Below are positions 1 through 10,469 of a stretch of 64,000 nt of DNA, piece by piece. The translations under genes and the position numbers were made by a program. The notes beneath the pieces were generated by a model. It was not told the DNA's origin. It was given only the letters and a program-made list of their open reading frames with translations, and ran no database searches. Position 1 is the first letter of the stretch. The number at the start of each line of letters is the position of its first letter. This DNA comes from Zygnema cylindricum (lineage: Eukaryota; Streptophyta; Zygnematophyceae; Zygnematales; Zygnemataceae): contig JBBHKE010001844.1 of the NCBI GenBank assembly GCA_037447655.1, forward strand, positions 40,936 through 104,935. Reading direction: 5' to 3'.

Positions 1-250
1 TCTCTCCCAGGATGATACTATACAAATAGGCATTTTTGTCGCTTTACAATTAATCACATGTTTGGGAGATTTCAGAGATTTCTTCTCTTGTGAGCTCAAG
101 GGAGTGTAGACTACACAGGGGTGTAGTACTTGATATAATTTGTCTGCCAAGGTGGCAATTGTTCATACACAAAGAAGACCATTGAAAATTCTTTATATGA
201 TTCATATATAAAGGATAATTCTATGATCCAATGGGGGACACCGGTTACAG
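1..250 (+). repeat. copia-1 5' LTR, 3' part only
   Basis: The sequence aligns with the last quarter of the copia-5 LTRs: the 'ctcaagggagt' segment, then the 'gtctgccaaggtgg' segment. It ends just before a decayed primer-binding site, GGTTTGGGCCC at 251-261. An ATG at 231-233 corresponds to the gag start codon of the family, so the start lies within the LTR here too. The upstream part of the LTR is outside the window. Confidence 0.7.
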
Positions 251-575
251 GGTTTGGGCCCACCCACTAGGGTGCCCATTTTTAATGGAACATGATTCAT
301 CTATTGGGAAACGATGATGATTGGTGTTTTATGTGAGAAGCGATATTGGGTGATAGTAAGTGGACAAGTGAGACGTTCATCCCCGAGGATTCCTCCAAGA
401 TTTGGGGGAGTCAGATTTACAAGAACAACTTCTAGTCTAACCAAGGATACAGATGAAAAGGAAAGCAATGTTTTGGAGGAAGAAAATGAGAAAGGGAAGG
501 AGCCCTTTACTCTTATTGTCGCGGCGATAAAGACATCAGTTTCGAAAATTAAGGAGAATAATATTCTCACATGGT
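231..575 (+). pseudogene. copia-1 gag N-terminal fragment
   Basis: Translation from about 314 gives MMIGVLCEKRYWVIVSGQ and a following IPPRFGG motif, closely matching copia-5 gag (MMIGALCEKRFWVIVSGR, IPPRFGG). The first codons, across the primer-binding site, are one base out of frame because an A has been lost from the site. The fragment ends near 575, where a minus-strand LTR piece begins. The gag middle, the zinc knuckle and most of the protease are absent. It is non-functional. Confidence 0.75.
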
Positions 576-1267
576 CGTGGTACCTTCTGTACGGTTAAGG
601 TACGGCATAGCCACGGCGAGGACGTTTGTCACACTTAGACTCATCTTGATGCTCCTCGGAGACTCCACTTTCTATTGATGCCTTGCCACGTGTCATTTTG
701 TGACGTATTGTCGATAAACCGCCAAAATAACCATTCCTTGATGTCGGCTTGAATGATAGTTGTCTGATCCGAATTGATGTTTAATTTCCGCCGTTTAAAT
801 AAATTTTTGATCAATTTGTTTAGTGCGATATTGGCGTGCATACGACATTTATATTGTTTCGATGTGAAATTTCCTATAAGTCTAGTTAATCGATTTGGTG
901 TGCATGTTCATCTTTAAATAGCTATCGAGCCCTATTTATCCCAACACAGGTCTTAGACTAAAGGACAAGGCAACCGGTTATTCCGGGGAACCGTAGGGAC
1001 CAAGAGCAATTCCTAGTTGGTCCATATCCTTTTGGTAAAGTCTAATAAGACTGTCCTCTGTCCTCCCTATTGGCTAAGGTTGCTTACGCCATGGATCTAT
1101 CTCTCTCTTTTTGTGATCATCGGTGACTACAACAAGTATAGAGACCACAAAGAGAGAGAGAGGTTAGAGCCTACCATACACCCTTTTTTTTTGTTCCTTT
1201 AGAAATGGTCACAGAAAATACAAAAACAACCTAGAAAATACCAATAAGAAATACACATATTTTAACA
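576..1267 (-). repeat. Minus-strand Copia LTR fragment inside copia-1
   Basis: Read on the minus strand, it begins TGTTAAAATA at 1267 and continues with the 'tttctaggt' start region of the family LTR. It also carries the 'cttctgtacgg' segment shared with the other LTRs at its far end near 585. The last ~300 bp of a full LTR, including the gag ATG, are missing. It lies between gag and the remnant of the protease end, so it replaces internal sequence of copia-1, either as an insertion followed by deletion or as a rearrangement. Confidence 0.6.
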
Positions 1268-3920
1268 AGACATCCATAGTCACTTTCTTCGATGTGCTAT
1301 TTATTGCGGAGTTAAACAAAATTAGGGAAAAGATTTATGCTCATTTCTAGCGATGATTCGTCTAGGTAATCTATAGTCTATTTCTTGAAAAATGAATTCG
1401 AGGCATCGACTTATTTTAGAGAGTATAAAGCATGGAGTGAGAAGCTCCATAAAACACCTGTAAAAAGAGTGAGGAGTGATAATGGAGGGGAATTAACCTT
1501 TAATGAGTTTGAGGATTATTTGAAGGAGGACTGGGTTCAACACCTAAAGAGCGTCCCAAAGAACCCGAAACAAAACGGTGTAGCCAAAAGACTAAATTTG
1601 ACTTAAAGTGATAGTACCCCTAGTATACTATCGGATAAAAAGACAAGAAAACGCTTTTGGGCAGAGGCCATGAATTGTGCTAATTATCTTAAGAATAGGG
1701 TCCTTACCTTAGCAGTAAAAGGTGAAACACCGTATGAAAGATGGACCGGGAGAAAACTGGATATCCCACACTTAAAGGTGTTTGGAAGTCAAGTCTTTAG
1801 TCTAAATGCAGAAAAATCTGATTGGAAACTAGATGCAATGGGAAATCCGGGGTACTTACTTAGGTATGATGAAAATGTAAAAGGATACACAGTTTATGAT
1901 CTCAAGAAAGACGATATCATTTTAGTTAAACACTTGGTAGTGATGGATGAAGGAAAGTCCGTAGATCCCTTTAAATATACAAAACCGGTCAGAATTAGAA
2001 TTGAATTCGAGAGTGAGTTCAATTCAGATTCTTCTAACCAAACTTCGGTTCAGCCAGACCTTGCAGATAAATAGGAAATTTTAACCGAGAATGACTCTCT
2101 TTTAGAGCCACAGTTTTTGGTTCAAACTGTGGAGGAGAACTAGGAAAGACCGGAAATGAATTCCACGGATAAATAAGAAAGTCTGGGGATGGATTCACTG
2201 ATAGGGGAGAAGATGAAATCATTTGAAGGAATTTGAGATTACCCTCTATTTCAGCATCAGACTTTGAAGGAGGAAGGAGAAGTAGCAAGAGACTTCAAGA
2301 GAGACAAATGAATAATAAGATAACCAAACTATCACATTTGAATGACCCGTAAACTTATTTGGAGGCAATTAATGGTCCGAAAACGAGTAGATGGATGACA
2401 ACTATCAATAATGAAATGGCTTCTACCGTGGAAGCAAATACATGGGAACTGGTGGACTCTCCACCTGACAAAAAACTGATCGGATGTAAGTGGGTTTCTA
2501 AGCTAAAACTCAACCTGGAAAACACTATTGAGCGGTACAAAACAAGGTTAGTGGCAAAAGGGTTCACACAAAAGAAAGGGATCGACTATAAGGTGACTTT
2601 TGCTCCAGTTGTTATATTTCCCTCCGTCCGGGTACAACTTAGTCTGGCGGCAGCAAAAGACATGGAAGTGCATCAAATGGATATCAAAACAACTTTCTTA
2701 CACGGAAAATTAGAGGAAGAGATCTTCATGCGACAACCAAAAGGATATGTGGAGAAAGGAGAGGAAAGCAAAGTGTGCAGATTGATAAAGTCTCTTTATG
2801 GACTGAAGCAGGGTCCTCGCTAATAGAACAAGAAACTGGATGAGTTTTTGACAAGTTTGGGATACATCCGAGTCAGCTCGGATCATTCCATTTATCTATT
2901 TGAGGACGAGGAAGGTATAATTTTCATTGCCATCTATGTTGATGATTCGCTTGTCTTGAGTAAATTAATAGAGAAAATTAATGCGTTAAAGAAAGATCTA
3001 AAGAGTAGGTTCAAAATGAAGGATTTGGGGGAAGCAAATTATATTTTGGGAATTCAGATGGAGGGGGATAAAGGGAAGTGAGTAATTAGACTAACTCAAA
3101 AAAGAGGCAATCGAAAACATGCTTGAAAAAATCCAAATCGACAAGGCAAATAGTTGTACCTCTCCAATGGATTTGAACAAAGGAAATGAGGGGAGTACAA
3201 AAGGGGAGGTAGTGGTATTGGATAATGAGTTAGGACAAGAAGAAAGAGAGTTTATGGAAAATATTTCGTATAGACAGGTTGTCGGTAGTTTGATATATTT
3301 TATGAATTGTACCCATTCTGATATAGCGGCAGCTGTAGGAATATTGAGTAGGAGATTGGATGAACTTAAGAAGAAAGACTAGGAAGCGGCTAAGAGGGTA
3401 ATGCGATACTTAGTAGGAACAAGATATTTGTGGTTGCATTTGGGGGGGGGGGGTAATAGTGACATCATCACATGAAATGATGCCAGTTATGGGGACGCTC
3501 CGTTGATGAGCTATACTTTTAGGTATGTTTTGTATGTTGGGGATGGAGCTTGCTATTGGAGTAGCAAGCAACAAAAGGTCATTGCTCAGTCCACCATGGA
3601 GGTTGAGTATATGGCCTCTTGTTCGGCTGTGAAAGAATTGATATGGGTAAAATCATTGCTTCAAGAACTTGGTTATATGAAGAATGGAGTGCAAATGATA
3701 TTTTGTGATAATCAAGTTGCAATTGCAGCAAATATAAAGCATCATTTTAAAGCAAAGCATATCGATATCAGACTGAGTTTTGTGAGAGAGAGGGTAGAGA
3801 ATAAAATCATGAGTTTGGAATATAGACCGGATAGATAGATGGTGGCAGACATGATGACTAAACCGGTGCCCTCTCCTAAATTGATATTTTGTAGGGAGAA
3901 GTGTGGGCTAATACAAAAGA
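1268..3920 (+). pseudogene. copia-1 pol remnant (integrase, reverse transcriptase, RNase H)
   Basis: The order is: a protease tail (SIVTFFDVLFIAELNK) near 1270; integrase core pieces (RSDNGGEL at about 1470, QNGVAKRLN at about 1570, WAEAMNCANYLKNRV at about 1660); the reverse transcriptase start (WELVDSPP, KWVSKLKLN, 2359-2823); the YVDDS catalytic strand (YVDD motif) near 2936; and RNase H with the QSTMEVEYMA and FCDNQVAIA motifs at 3590-3720. Stops or shifts occur near 1604, 2072, 2821, 3079, 3380 and 3836. The integrase zinc-binding region is missing. The domain order PR-IN-RT-RH is diagnostic of Ty1/copia. It is dead as a gene. Confidence 0.85.
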
Positions 3921-3940
3921 TAGATTAAAAATAAGGGGAG

Positions 3941-4934
3941 TGTTGAAAAAGGTATATTATAAATTCATCTTATTCACAGTCTATGATGCTAGTGAGTCCT
4001 CACACTTGTCTTACTAAAAAAGGTATATTATAAATTCATCTTATTCACAATCTATGATGTTAGTGAGTCCTCACACTTGTCTAAGTAACTGAGGACTCAA
4101 GAGCAGCCATGGCTGCCTTAGGCTGATAAAGAGGCAGGCAAACAGAAGGATTAGTTGCTTGCAAAAGTTAAGTAGTTAGACCAGGATCTGATCCTAGGTC
4201 CTACAAGATACTGCCCTACGGAGTAGTCGTCCGCCGTATCCACTGATTCGTAGATGAATCGTTATACACATGGGAAGCAATAGCTATTTAAATTGTATCA
4301 TAACGGCTCATTCATTTAACGGACGTCGATCTACGTATAAATGTGAAAGCGAACGGACGCGATTTGGACGACACAAATTAGCGCGATCGGTCTGCCGGCA
4401 TTAACACTGCCAACACATTATTAACCTTAAGCAGCTATCAGAGACAGTATCACGCAGATGCCACGTGGTTGTATAGCATTGGCCGTCGGAAAATACGGGA
4501 GGAGGAACCATGGCCACCAAGGTGATATGCATCAATCGAAAGTCCATTTCATACAATGGTCGTATAAAAAGTACATCGGCCACTGTACCTTCTTTTACTG
4601 TACAATCTTTCTATTTGTCCACGATTTAGTATTAGATAGCTTTGAGTAGGTTTACGACTTAGACATTCTTCTTTGGGAAGCCTCTCTCCCACATCCATTA
4701 TGTATTTATAGGCCAACTTTGGCAAACCATAACTTATTACTCAAAGGAGCAAATTCACTGATTTTTTTTGCGTTCGGCTTAGGGGAGTCGCCCCTTCAAA
4801 AGGGTGAAGCTGGTCAAAATAATTACGTACCAAGGCACTACTTATTCTTTTGAAAAGTGAGAAGGTCATATATTATCCTAGGGGTTTCTAGTTGACTGCT
4901 TACTCTAAGGACCTAGGGAGGTCTCAGAGTTACA
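3941..4934 (+). repeat. copia-1 3' LTR
   Basis: It starts TGTTGAAAAA directly after a polypurine tract (AAAAATAAGGGGAG, 3927-3940) and ends GAGTTACA. Segments align with the copia-5 LTR: 'gagccatggct'-like, 'gagcaaattca', 'gtgaagctggtca' and 'aggtctcagagtt'. It contains a ~70-bp tandem duplication near its 5' end (3946-4014 and 4015-4082). The family start codon near its 3' end is mutated ('tagggaggtctc' where others read 'atggaggtctc'). Confidence 0.75.
3946..4082. repeat. ~70-bp tandem duplication in copia-1 3' LTR
   Basis: Two near-identical copies begin AAAAAGGTATATTATAAATT and end CACACTTGTCT, separated by a few bases ('tacta'). They differ at only a few positions. The second copy is followed by unique LTR sequence. 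Confidence 0.85.
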
Positions 4935-5929
4935 TCATCAGAGTTTCCCAGTATGTGAACCCTATTCCATTGAAAATAGGCACCCTAGAGTGTGGGCCTA
5001 TAACGTATTATTCTCTGACCTCCATTGGCCCACACAATTTCCATCTTATATAAAGTCTCTAGAATAATATTTGTCGTTTGACATTCCCACTAAATAAGTG
5101 TCACCGTGGCACCTAAATATTCAAACCATTTTCACCCCATTGAAGGCCCGACTCCCCTGGGTCGAACGCAAAAATAATCATTGAATTTGCTCCTTGAGCA
5201 TTAAGTTATGGTCGGCCAAAGATGGCCTATAAAATATAAAAGGTCTCTCAAAGAAAGAGGTACAATAAAAAATGTGTACGTCCTAACTCCCTCTCTAAAT
5301 CCACTAGTACTACTGTACTCAACCAATCACAAGACTATAAAGAACAGTAAGTATAGTTGTCGCGGTACTTCTTGTACGACCATAGTACGGCATGGTCGTC
5401 CCGCTGACATCTGTGAGTTCTTGAGCCGTGGTAGCTCTTCCCGTAATATCCGACATCAACTTATGGCTTGCCACGTGTCATCCGCTGACATTGGCTCACA
5501 AACCGTCAATTGACCACTCCGGTGCTTTGCCTCTAATGTAAGCCATCTGATTGGAAACCGGCAATTAATCGCGTCCGTTTAAATTCAACGTCGTTTCGTT
5601 TTGTAATCCTCGAAGTGGAGTATGTAGATTGGTACTGTCTTTAATTACGAAACACACCTATTACATTTAACGTTTTATTAAGCCCTAACGAATAAGGCTC
5701 ACGGCTACGCCCTACGCCGGTTACTCCGAAGGTGATACAATCAAATCCTAATCTCGCCGCCTTACTATTGCAAAGAGCTATCTGCTACTCCTTTAATCTG
5801 TCTTCCTGACTGCTTAAGGCAGCCATGGCTATCTTTGAGTCCTCATTGACTACGACAAGTGTGATGACTTTAAGTACTTTCATAGACAGACTAACAAAAG
5901 ATAAAAAATAGAAAATACATTTTTCAACA
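4935..5929 (-). mobile_element. copia-1b: start of an inverted Copia element (5' LTR plus gag start)
   Basis: On the minus strand the LTR runs from TGTTGAAAAA at 5929 to about 5005. A primer-binding site (GTTATAGGCCC, 5004-4994) and about 60 bases of gag follow (TCTAGGGTG.. to CTGGGAAACTCTGATGATG). The gag stops where the 3' end of copia-1 begins, so copia-1 probably inserted here and the rest of copia-1b lies beyond the left edge. An ATG at 5025-5023 (minus) is in the family position inside the LTR, but two stops follow at once (MEVRE then stops). Confidence 0.7.
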
Positions 5930-6677
5930 ATATAAGGTCAACCAATTCTTGACGAGAAAATGTTGTGTTTTTCAAAATCGTAATTCCGAATAGTCGAGAG
6001 ACCTCAAGTTGTTGACATTCGAATCTTCAAATATTTAAGGATCGAGTTAAAATCATAGCCATAAAGTTACGTTCAATAGATGGAAAATTTATACCATCTC
6101 ATTTCCAAAAGTTTGATTGGCATATTTTCTAAAACTGGTCCTTCTCACACTTGCATTTGTCCAACTTGACAGACAGTAGTTTCTTACTTGTGCACTAAAG
6201 CACTCAGAGTCAGTATTGCTGCCTCTATCAAAGATCATACCACCAAACAAAATGAACTATTCGAATCAAAGTATAACGACAATGATAACGAGGTCGAAGT
6301 TATTCTAATCTTATTGGGCTAACCTAGTTATATACATTTGTTCCCAAGATTTAATTAGAACCTACGTTTTAATACCCTGCATGCTTGGTTTTAAATACCT
6401 GGAAAGGCTCAACGTTTTGGCCTACGTACCCCAATCTTTGGATCGCCTTACGATCTTCTTCTTAATGCTTAACAGCGCGCGTTGTTATTTAACCACCCCA
6501 TCTGTCCCTTAGACGAAAAGAGTGTGAATGTATTATCAATTCAGCATGACGTATCATCATATTTGAAGCGCATCTTCACATAGCATGGCATCAATTTCGG
6601 TTAGGTGGCATAGGATGCCCAATATGGTGATGCAAGCTCATCTATTCGTTGTTTCTTAAAAAAAGTGGACTTCACTC
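5930..6677. other. No recognisable gene
   Basis: AT-rich sequence between copia-1b and copia-2. Short reading frames are all interrupted and match no family I recognise. It could be the flank into which copia-1b inserted. Confidence 0.5.
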
Positions 6678-6682
6678 GAGAT

Positions 6683-7457
6683 TGTTGATTTTAAAAGCTT
6701 TAAATCTCAGTAAATTAATTTGACAAACAGGAAGACAAATCTACAAGGAAACACGTCGTCACTTAAAACACATTACAGGTTTCTTGGATTGGCACTTATA
6801 TCCATATATACATGTCACACATTGTGGGGAGACAACGCAGTTGCGATGCAGCAACGAAACTGCGATATAGCAACGCACCTGCGACGCAGCCAGAACAAAG
6901 CGGCAGCAACCAAATTAAGGCAACGCAACTGCGATCATATTTGATATGGTCCGTACAGACAACGCAGCGTCCGATGTTTTGAATGTGATTCTGTAGAGTA
7001 CAGAGCAACTGCGATAGATACGATTTTAGTCAACTTAGTGTGGTAGTTTAGTGGTAGCTCTGTGGTAGCTTGATAAATTAGTGTTAGCTTGGTGGTTTGA
7101 CGTACCTCTCAAGTACAATACTATCGCCGGTACAACACAAGTATAAGACTTAGGACTCATAACACTTCATGTATCCAGACTTCAAAGTAGTAAAACTGCA
7201 GACAGTTTTTCGGAAACTTCTGAGTATTATATCTTAAGTGTTGTTGGGTCAATTGTACTGAAAATTTGGGAGTTCTCACTGTTTATGCTGCTCTATACTT
7301 TGATAAAGCTTTGTGAAATTTGGATGCTTTTATAAGATTTGGTGAGCACTTGTAAACAGCTGTTTGGTAGGATTCTTGATAGCTTCTGTGAGTGTATCAT
7401 GTCTACTTCTACTACTACTACTGCTCCTCCACCTGCACCGATGGTTGTAGAACAACA
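6683..7457 (+). repeat. copia-2 5' LTR
   Basis: Ends TGTTG...CAACA. It carries a cluster of GCAACGCA / CTGCGAT-type motifs (6834-6955) and several GTGGTAGCT motifs (7038-7095). Its last 59 bases include the gag start codon at 7399 and an ACT/CCT-rich coding start. It differs from the 3' LTR by scattered substitutions and small indels, so the insertion is not recent. Confidence 0.92.
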
Positions 7458-8220
7458 GGTTATGGGCCTGTCATTAAGAATTCCTATCTTTTCTGGGGAA
7501 AAGTATGTTTACTGGGCGGATATGGTGGAGACAAATTTTGAGAATGTCAATCTTTTGGATATATTGGATGGTTTGCTGGATAAATCTGATCAGTCATGGT
7601 CTAAGAAAAATACACAGGCTCGTTCAATTCTGAAATTTTGTATATCTGAGGAATTAGCTATGTCTCGGATAAAAATGAAAAAAACAATTGATATTTGGAA
7701 ATATCTTAAAAATGATTATGAAAATGCTAACGTCCAAGAAGAACTTCTATTGGCTGGAAAAATTTGGGACTAAAAGTACACTGGCGGTACAATGGTTGAA
7801 TATTCTAACAAATTTCGCATCCTTGTAAAGAAACATGCTTGTACAGGTGGGGTGTTTCCTCAGTTTCAACAAGCAGCATTACTCATGAGGGGTCTTTCTT
7901 GTTGATTTGAGGCAGCTGGTGCCACTGAAGAAGATGAAGAAGCACCAGCAGTTGCAATGATAATCAATTGTGTAAAGAGGAAACTCTCACGAAATCCCAC
8001 AAACAACCAACTTCACAATGAAGCCCAAAGCAAACCAGACACACCCTAGGTCTGCAAATTTGCCACAATATAAAGGGACAGTTTAATCAGCAAAGGATTC
8101 AGTTTAATCAACTCAGACAGTTTAGTCAAGGTGGAAATAGACAATCCAACAATGCATGTTTCTATTGTAGTGAGAGAGGTCATGGATACAAATTCTGTCC
8201 TAAGCTTTAAAAATTTAACG
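7399..8220 (+). pseudogene. copia-2 gag (starts inside the LTR; broken)
   Basis: The ATG at 7399 lies inside the 5' LTR. The reading frame leaves the LTR at 7457 and passes straight through the primer-binding site, giving EQQ|VMGLSLRIPIFSG. I prefer this ATG to any upstream in-frame codon because the poly-Thr/Pro start is repeated in the 3' LTR copy. A gag-like hydrophobic/charged region follows (YWADMVETNF) up to a stop at 7771. Further stops and shifts follow to a zinc knuckle, CFYCSERGHGYKFC, at about 8159-8200 (pattern CX2CX4HX4C). Gag would package RNA in the particle; this copy cannot make the full protein. Confidence 0.8.
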
Positions 8221-8336
8221 ATACAAGTTTATACAAGCCAGGATGGCAACAAAGTTAGTTTTACAAAAACTTCACGCGGCCAACACCTCGTGGAAATGCA
8301 CTATTTTCGGCTTCTTCGTCTCTCCAACACAAAACT

Positions 8337-8606
8337 TTGACATTTTTTGCAGAGGACGAAACGGATATTTTCGTTATAGCGGCAGGAATAGAGGGCGCGA
8401 AGGACCCTGGATGGATAATGGATACAGGAGCGTCAGCCCACAGGTGCTTGAACAAGGCCATTTTAAAAAATCTGAAAACGACGCCGGAGAAAAATATTTA
8501 TTATGCTTGTGGAATGAGTGTTCAAACTCCTACTGTGGGTGATGTGTCCTTGCTAGTTGATGTAGAAGGAAAGGCAATTGAAAGGACTCTTCACAATGTC
8601 TTATTT
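8337..8606 (+). pseudogene. copia-2 protease region, interrupted by copia-3
   Basis: The aspartic protease motif WIMDTGASAHR is at about 8409-8440, and the frame stays open to LHNVLF at 8606. There copia-3 begins, and the remaining codons up to 8690 belong to the insert. The natural continuation (VPDFKKNMFS) resumes at 11655, on the other side of copia-3. The D-T/S-G-A motif is the catalytic signature of retroviral-type aspartic proteases. Upstream joining to gag needs a frame change. Confidence 0.85.
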
Positions 8607-9225
8607 GATAAACTTTGTGTTCTCCATTGCCCACATAATCGCAGATCCAAAAAAAGCTATCTAGATAATGTCAACTTCAAGTTGATATAAACCCAAATGA
8701 CAGACCCCTTGACAATCAGAGACCCATTATAGTTTCACCCCTTGTGAAATAAGACTTTCAGTGTGCTCATTTCCACCACGGAATGCAAAGTTAGAATATG
8801 AGTTTTGGACACATTCACCCACTTTGACTTTCCCTTAGAAATGCAGCCACCTTGGCAGGCAAAATCTCTGACCGACTACACCCGTGTGAAACGTGGATTC
8901 CTCTGAGTCCGCAGCAAAAAGAATCATTGAAAATGGTCAAGTAAATTGATAGTTATGTATGGTCAAAGATGATTTTTTGTACATGAGCTCTCTCGGAGAG
9001 AGGCTGCTACCTACTAAATTTTTTAAGTCATATTCCCTTTCTAAAACTCTATCTATTGACGTACGAAACCAATCAAATATTTGTGTTGTACAGAAAAGTA
9101 CAGGTGTCGATGTACTTTCTGTACGGCCATCGTACAACATGGCCAAAATGTCGACAGGTGTCAAATCGGGATTTGTTCCCATAATCTCCGGAGTTGCCCA
9201 AATCCAATGTCATCACGCCACGCGT
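8607..9225 (-). repeat. copia-3 3' LTR, truncated
   Basis: It is near-identical to 10470-11095 (shared blocks 'agttgatataaacccaaatg', 'gaaacgtggattcc', 'gtacatgagctctctcggag'). It stops at 'cacgccacgcg', where the other copy continues for another ~550 bp. An ATG (minus, 8627-8625) in the LTR-internal gag-start position is preserved. Confidence 0.88.
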
Positions 9226-10469
9226 TATCCTCAATATTTTGAGCTCCCTCAAGTATCTCCTCTCTCTTTACTTCCCTTATACCTCCAAAAGCACAGTGTT
9301 GCTTACGTGGAAATTCTGTGTCATTTTCTTCCTTATACTACCGATGCAGAGAAGCTCCAACATATCTTCATTCTCTTTCTCCTCTTCCCCTTCTTCCTCC
9401 TCATCCACATTCCAACTTCTAAGTTCTTCCAAACAAGGGCATTCCTTTATATAATGACCCGGTTCACTACAAAAGAAGCAAACCCCCTTTTTCAAAGATC
9501 TCGTTTCTTTTCCTCTCCCTCTCTTTCTACCAAAGTTCCGATAAGGTTTACCTTTGTCTTTCTTTCTCTCATCACGCTTCCGCTCGTCATCGTTGTTCCT
9601 CTCATCACGCTTCCGCCAATCACCACCAGCTGTAAATGCATTCACCCTGTCACTTCCCCTAGGAAGCTCCAAAGTACTTTCCCTCATAAGAATTATCCCC
9701 ATGGTAAAGCTCCAAGTCAATGAGGAGCCATCCATTGCTTGCATACGACAAATGATGTTTTCGTACTCATCAAGAAGTTTCATAGTAGTGTATTAATCTT
9801 CCTCTCCTTAGATTCTACATATCCCGCACTAGCAAACTCAACATTTAGCGCAAAAATATCATTTCAAAACTTTACCCTGCTATCGCCTTTATAAACATAG
9901 GCATCTATTTCTTGTTTTACTAATTGTTGCCTCTGAATAGTCTCACTCTTATAAATCTGACTTAGTGCTTCCCATATCTCTGAAGACTTCGTTAAGTTTA
10001 TAAGAGTGATAGCTATATACTTAGACACGTTTCTAAGTACGTTAAGTTTATAAGAGTGATAGCCATAGACTTCGACACGTTTCTAAGTATGAGATGCTTT
10101 GCTATAGTGTTTTTGTATTCCCATATTTTTCTGTCATTTTCTTCAGTTTTAATCCCTACGAGTGGATCGATAGTCGAGAGCTTAGCCCCCCTCACCATCG
10201 GTGTTCCTTTTCCCCTCACCCATTTTTCCCCTTCCATGGCAATGATTTTCCCTTCACCTTCCTTTGCATCTGAACTCCGGTTGTTTTTCTCGGCAGCCCC
10301 AGATGATTCTCCATAGTGAGTTCCTCCAAAGCCCGGTGGAGGACACCTCACTTGTCTCGAAACAATTCCCCATAAGTGCTACTCGAAAAGCAATCCCTCC
10401 ATCATAAATCCCCAATAAGTGAAGCGTGTTCCATCAAACATATGCACCCTAGATGGTGGGCCCATAACC
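9226..10469 (-). pseudogene. copia-3 gag (minus strand)
   Basis: The gag begins at an ATG inside the LTR (10489-10487) and reads MEHTEFRVMGPPSRV across the primer-binding site, matching the copia-5 start MEVSEFKVMGPPSRV. An in-frame stop follows about 37 codons in (LLFE, then stop). Later pieces are at 10351-10013 (GGTHYGESSG... KIWEYKNTIAKH) and 9783-9277 (DEYENIICRMQAMDGSSLTW), with a zinc knuckle CFFCSEPGHYIKEC at about 9490-9450 and an acidic tail. It contains a 50-bp tandem duplication (9991-10090) that shifts the frame. The gag is followed by the 3' LTR piece instead of pol. Confidence 0.82.
9991..10090. repeat. 50-bp tandem duplication within copia-3 gag
   Basis: Two head-to-tail copies (9991-10040 and 10041-10090) begin GTTAAGTTTATAAGAGTGAT and differ at only a few bases. 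Related gag copies show no such duplication, so it arose in this copy. Confidence 0.88.

Larger units (their letters stand above)
1..4934 (+). mobile_element. copia-1: decayed Ty1/copia retrotransposon (left LTR cut by window edge)
   Basis: The order is partial 5' LTR, gag start, pol remnants, polypurine tract and 3' LTR, as expected for a Copia element. Its proteins match those of copia-5 at 56.6-63.1 kb closely, so the two are one family. The coding region has many stops and shifts, and the stretch from mid-gag to the end of the protease is missing and occupied by a minus-strand LTR piece. The element appears to sit inside the gag of the minus-strand copia-1b: the bases directly after its 3' LTR continue the ATGATG motif of that family's gag. 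The other flank lies outside the window, so no target duplication can be confirmed. Confidence 0.85.

Noticed and set aside
3941-5929. A single large foldback transposon
   Set aside because: The arms are LTRs of separate elements, with polypurine tract and primer site in the expected places.
9554-9796. Plus-strand frames opposite copia-3 gag (8959-9796)
   Set aside because: They lie antisense to a recognisable minus-strand gag with zinc knuckle; composition shadows.
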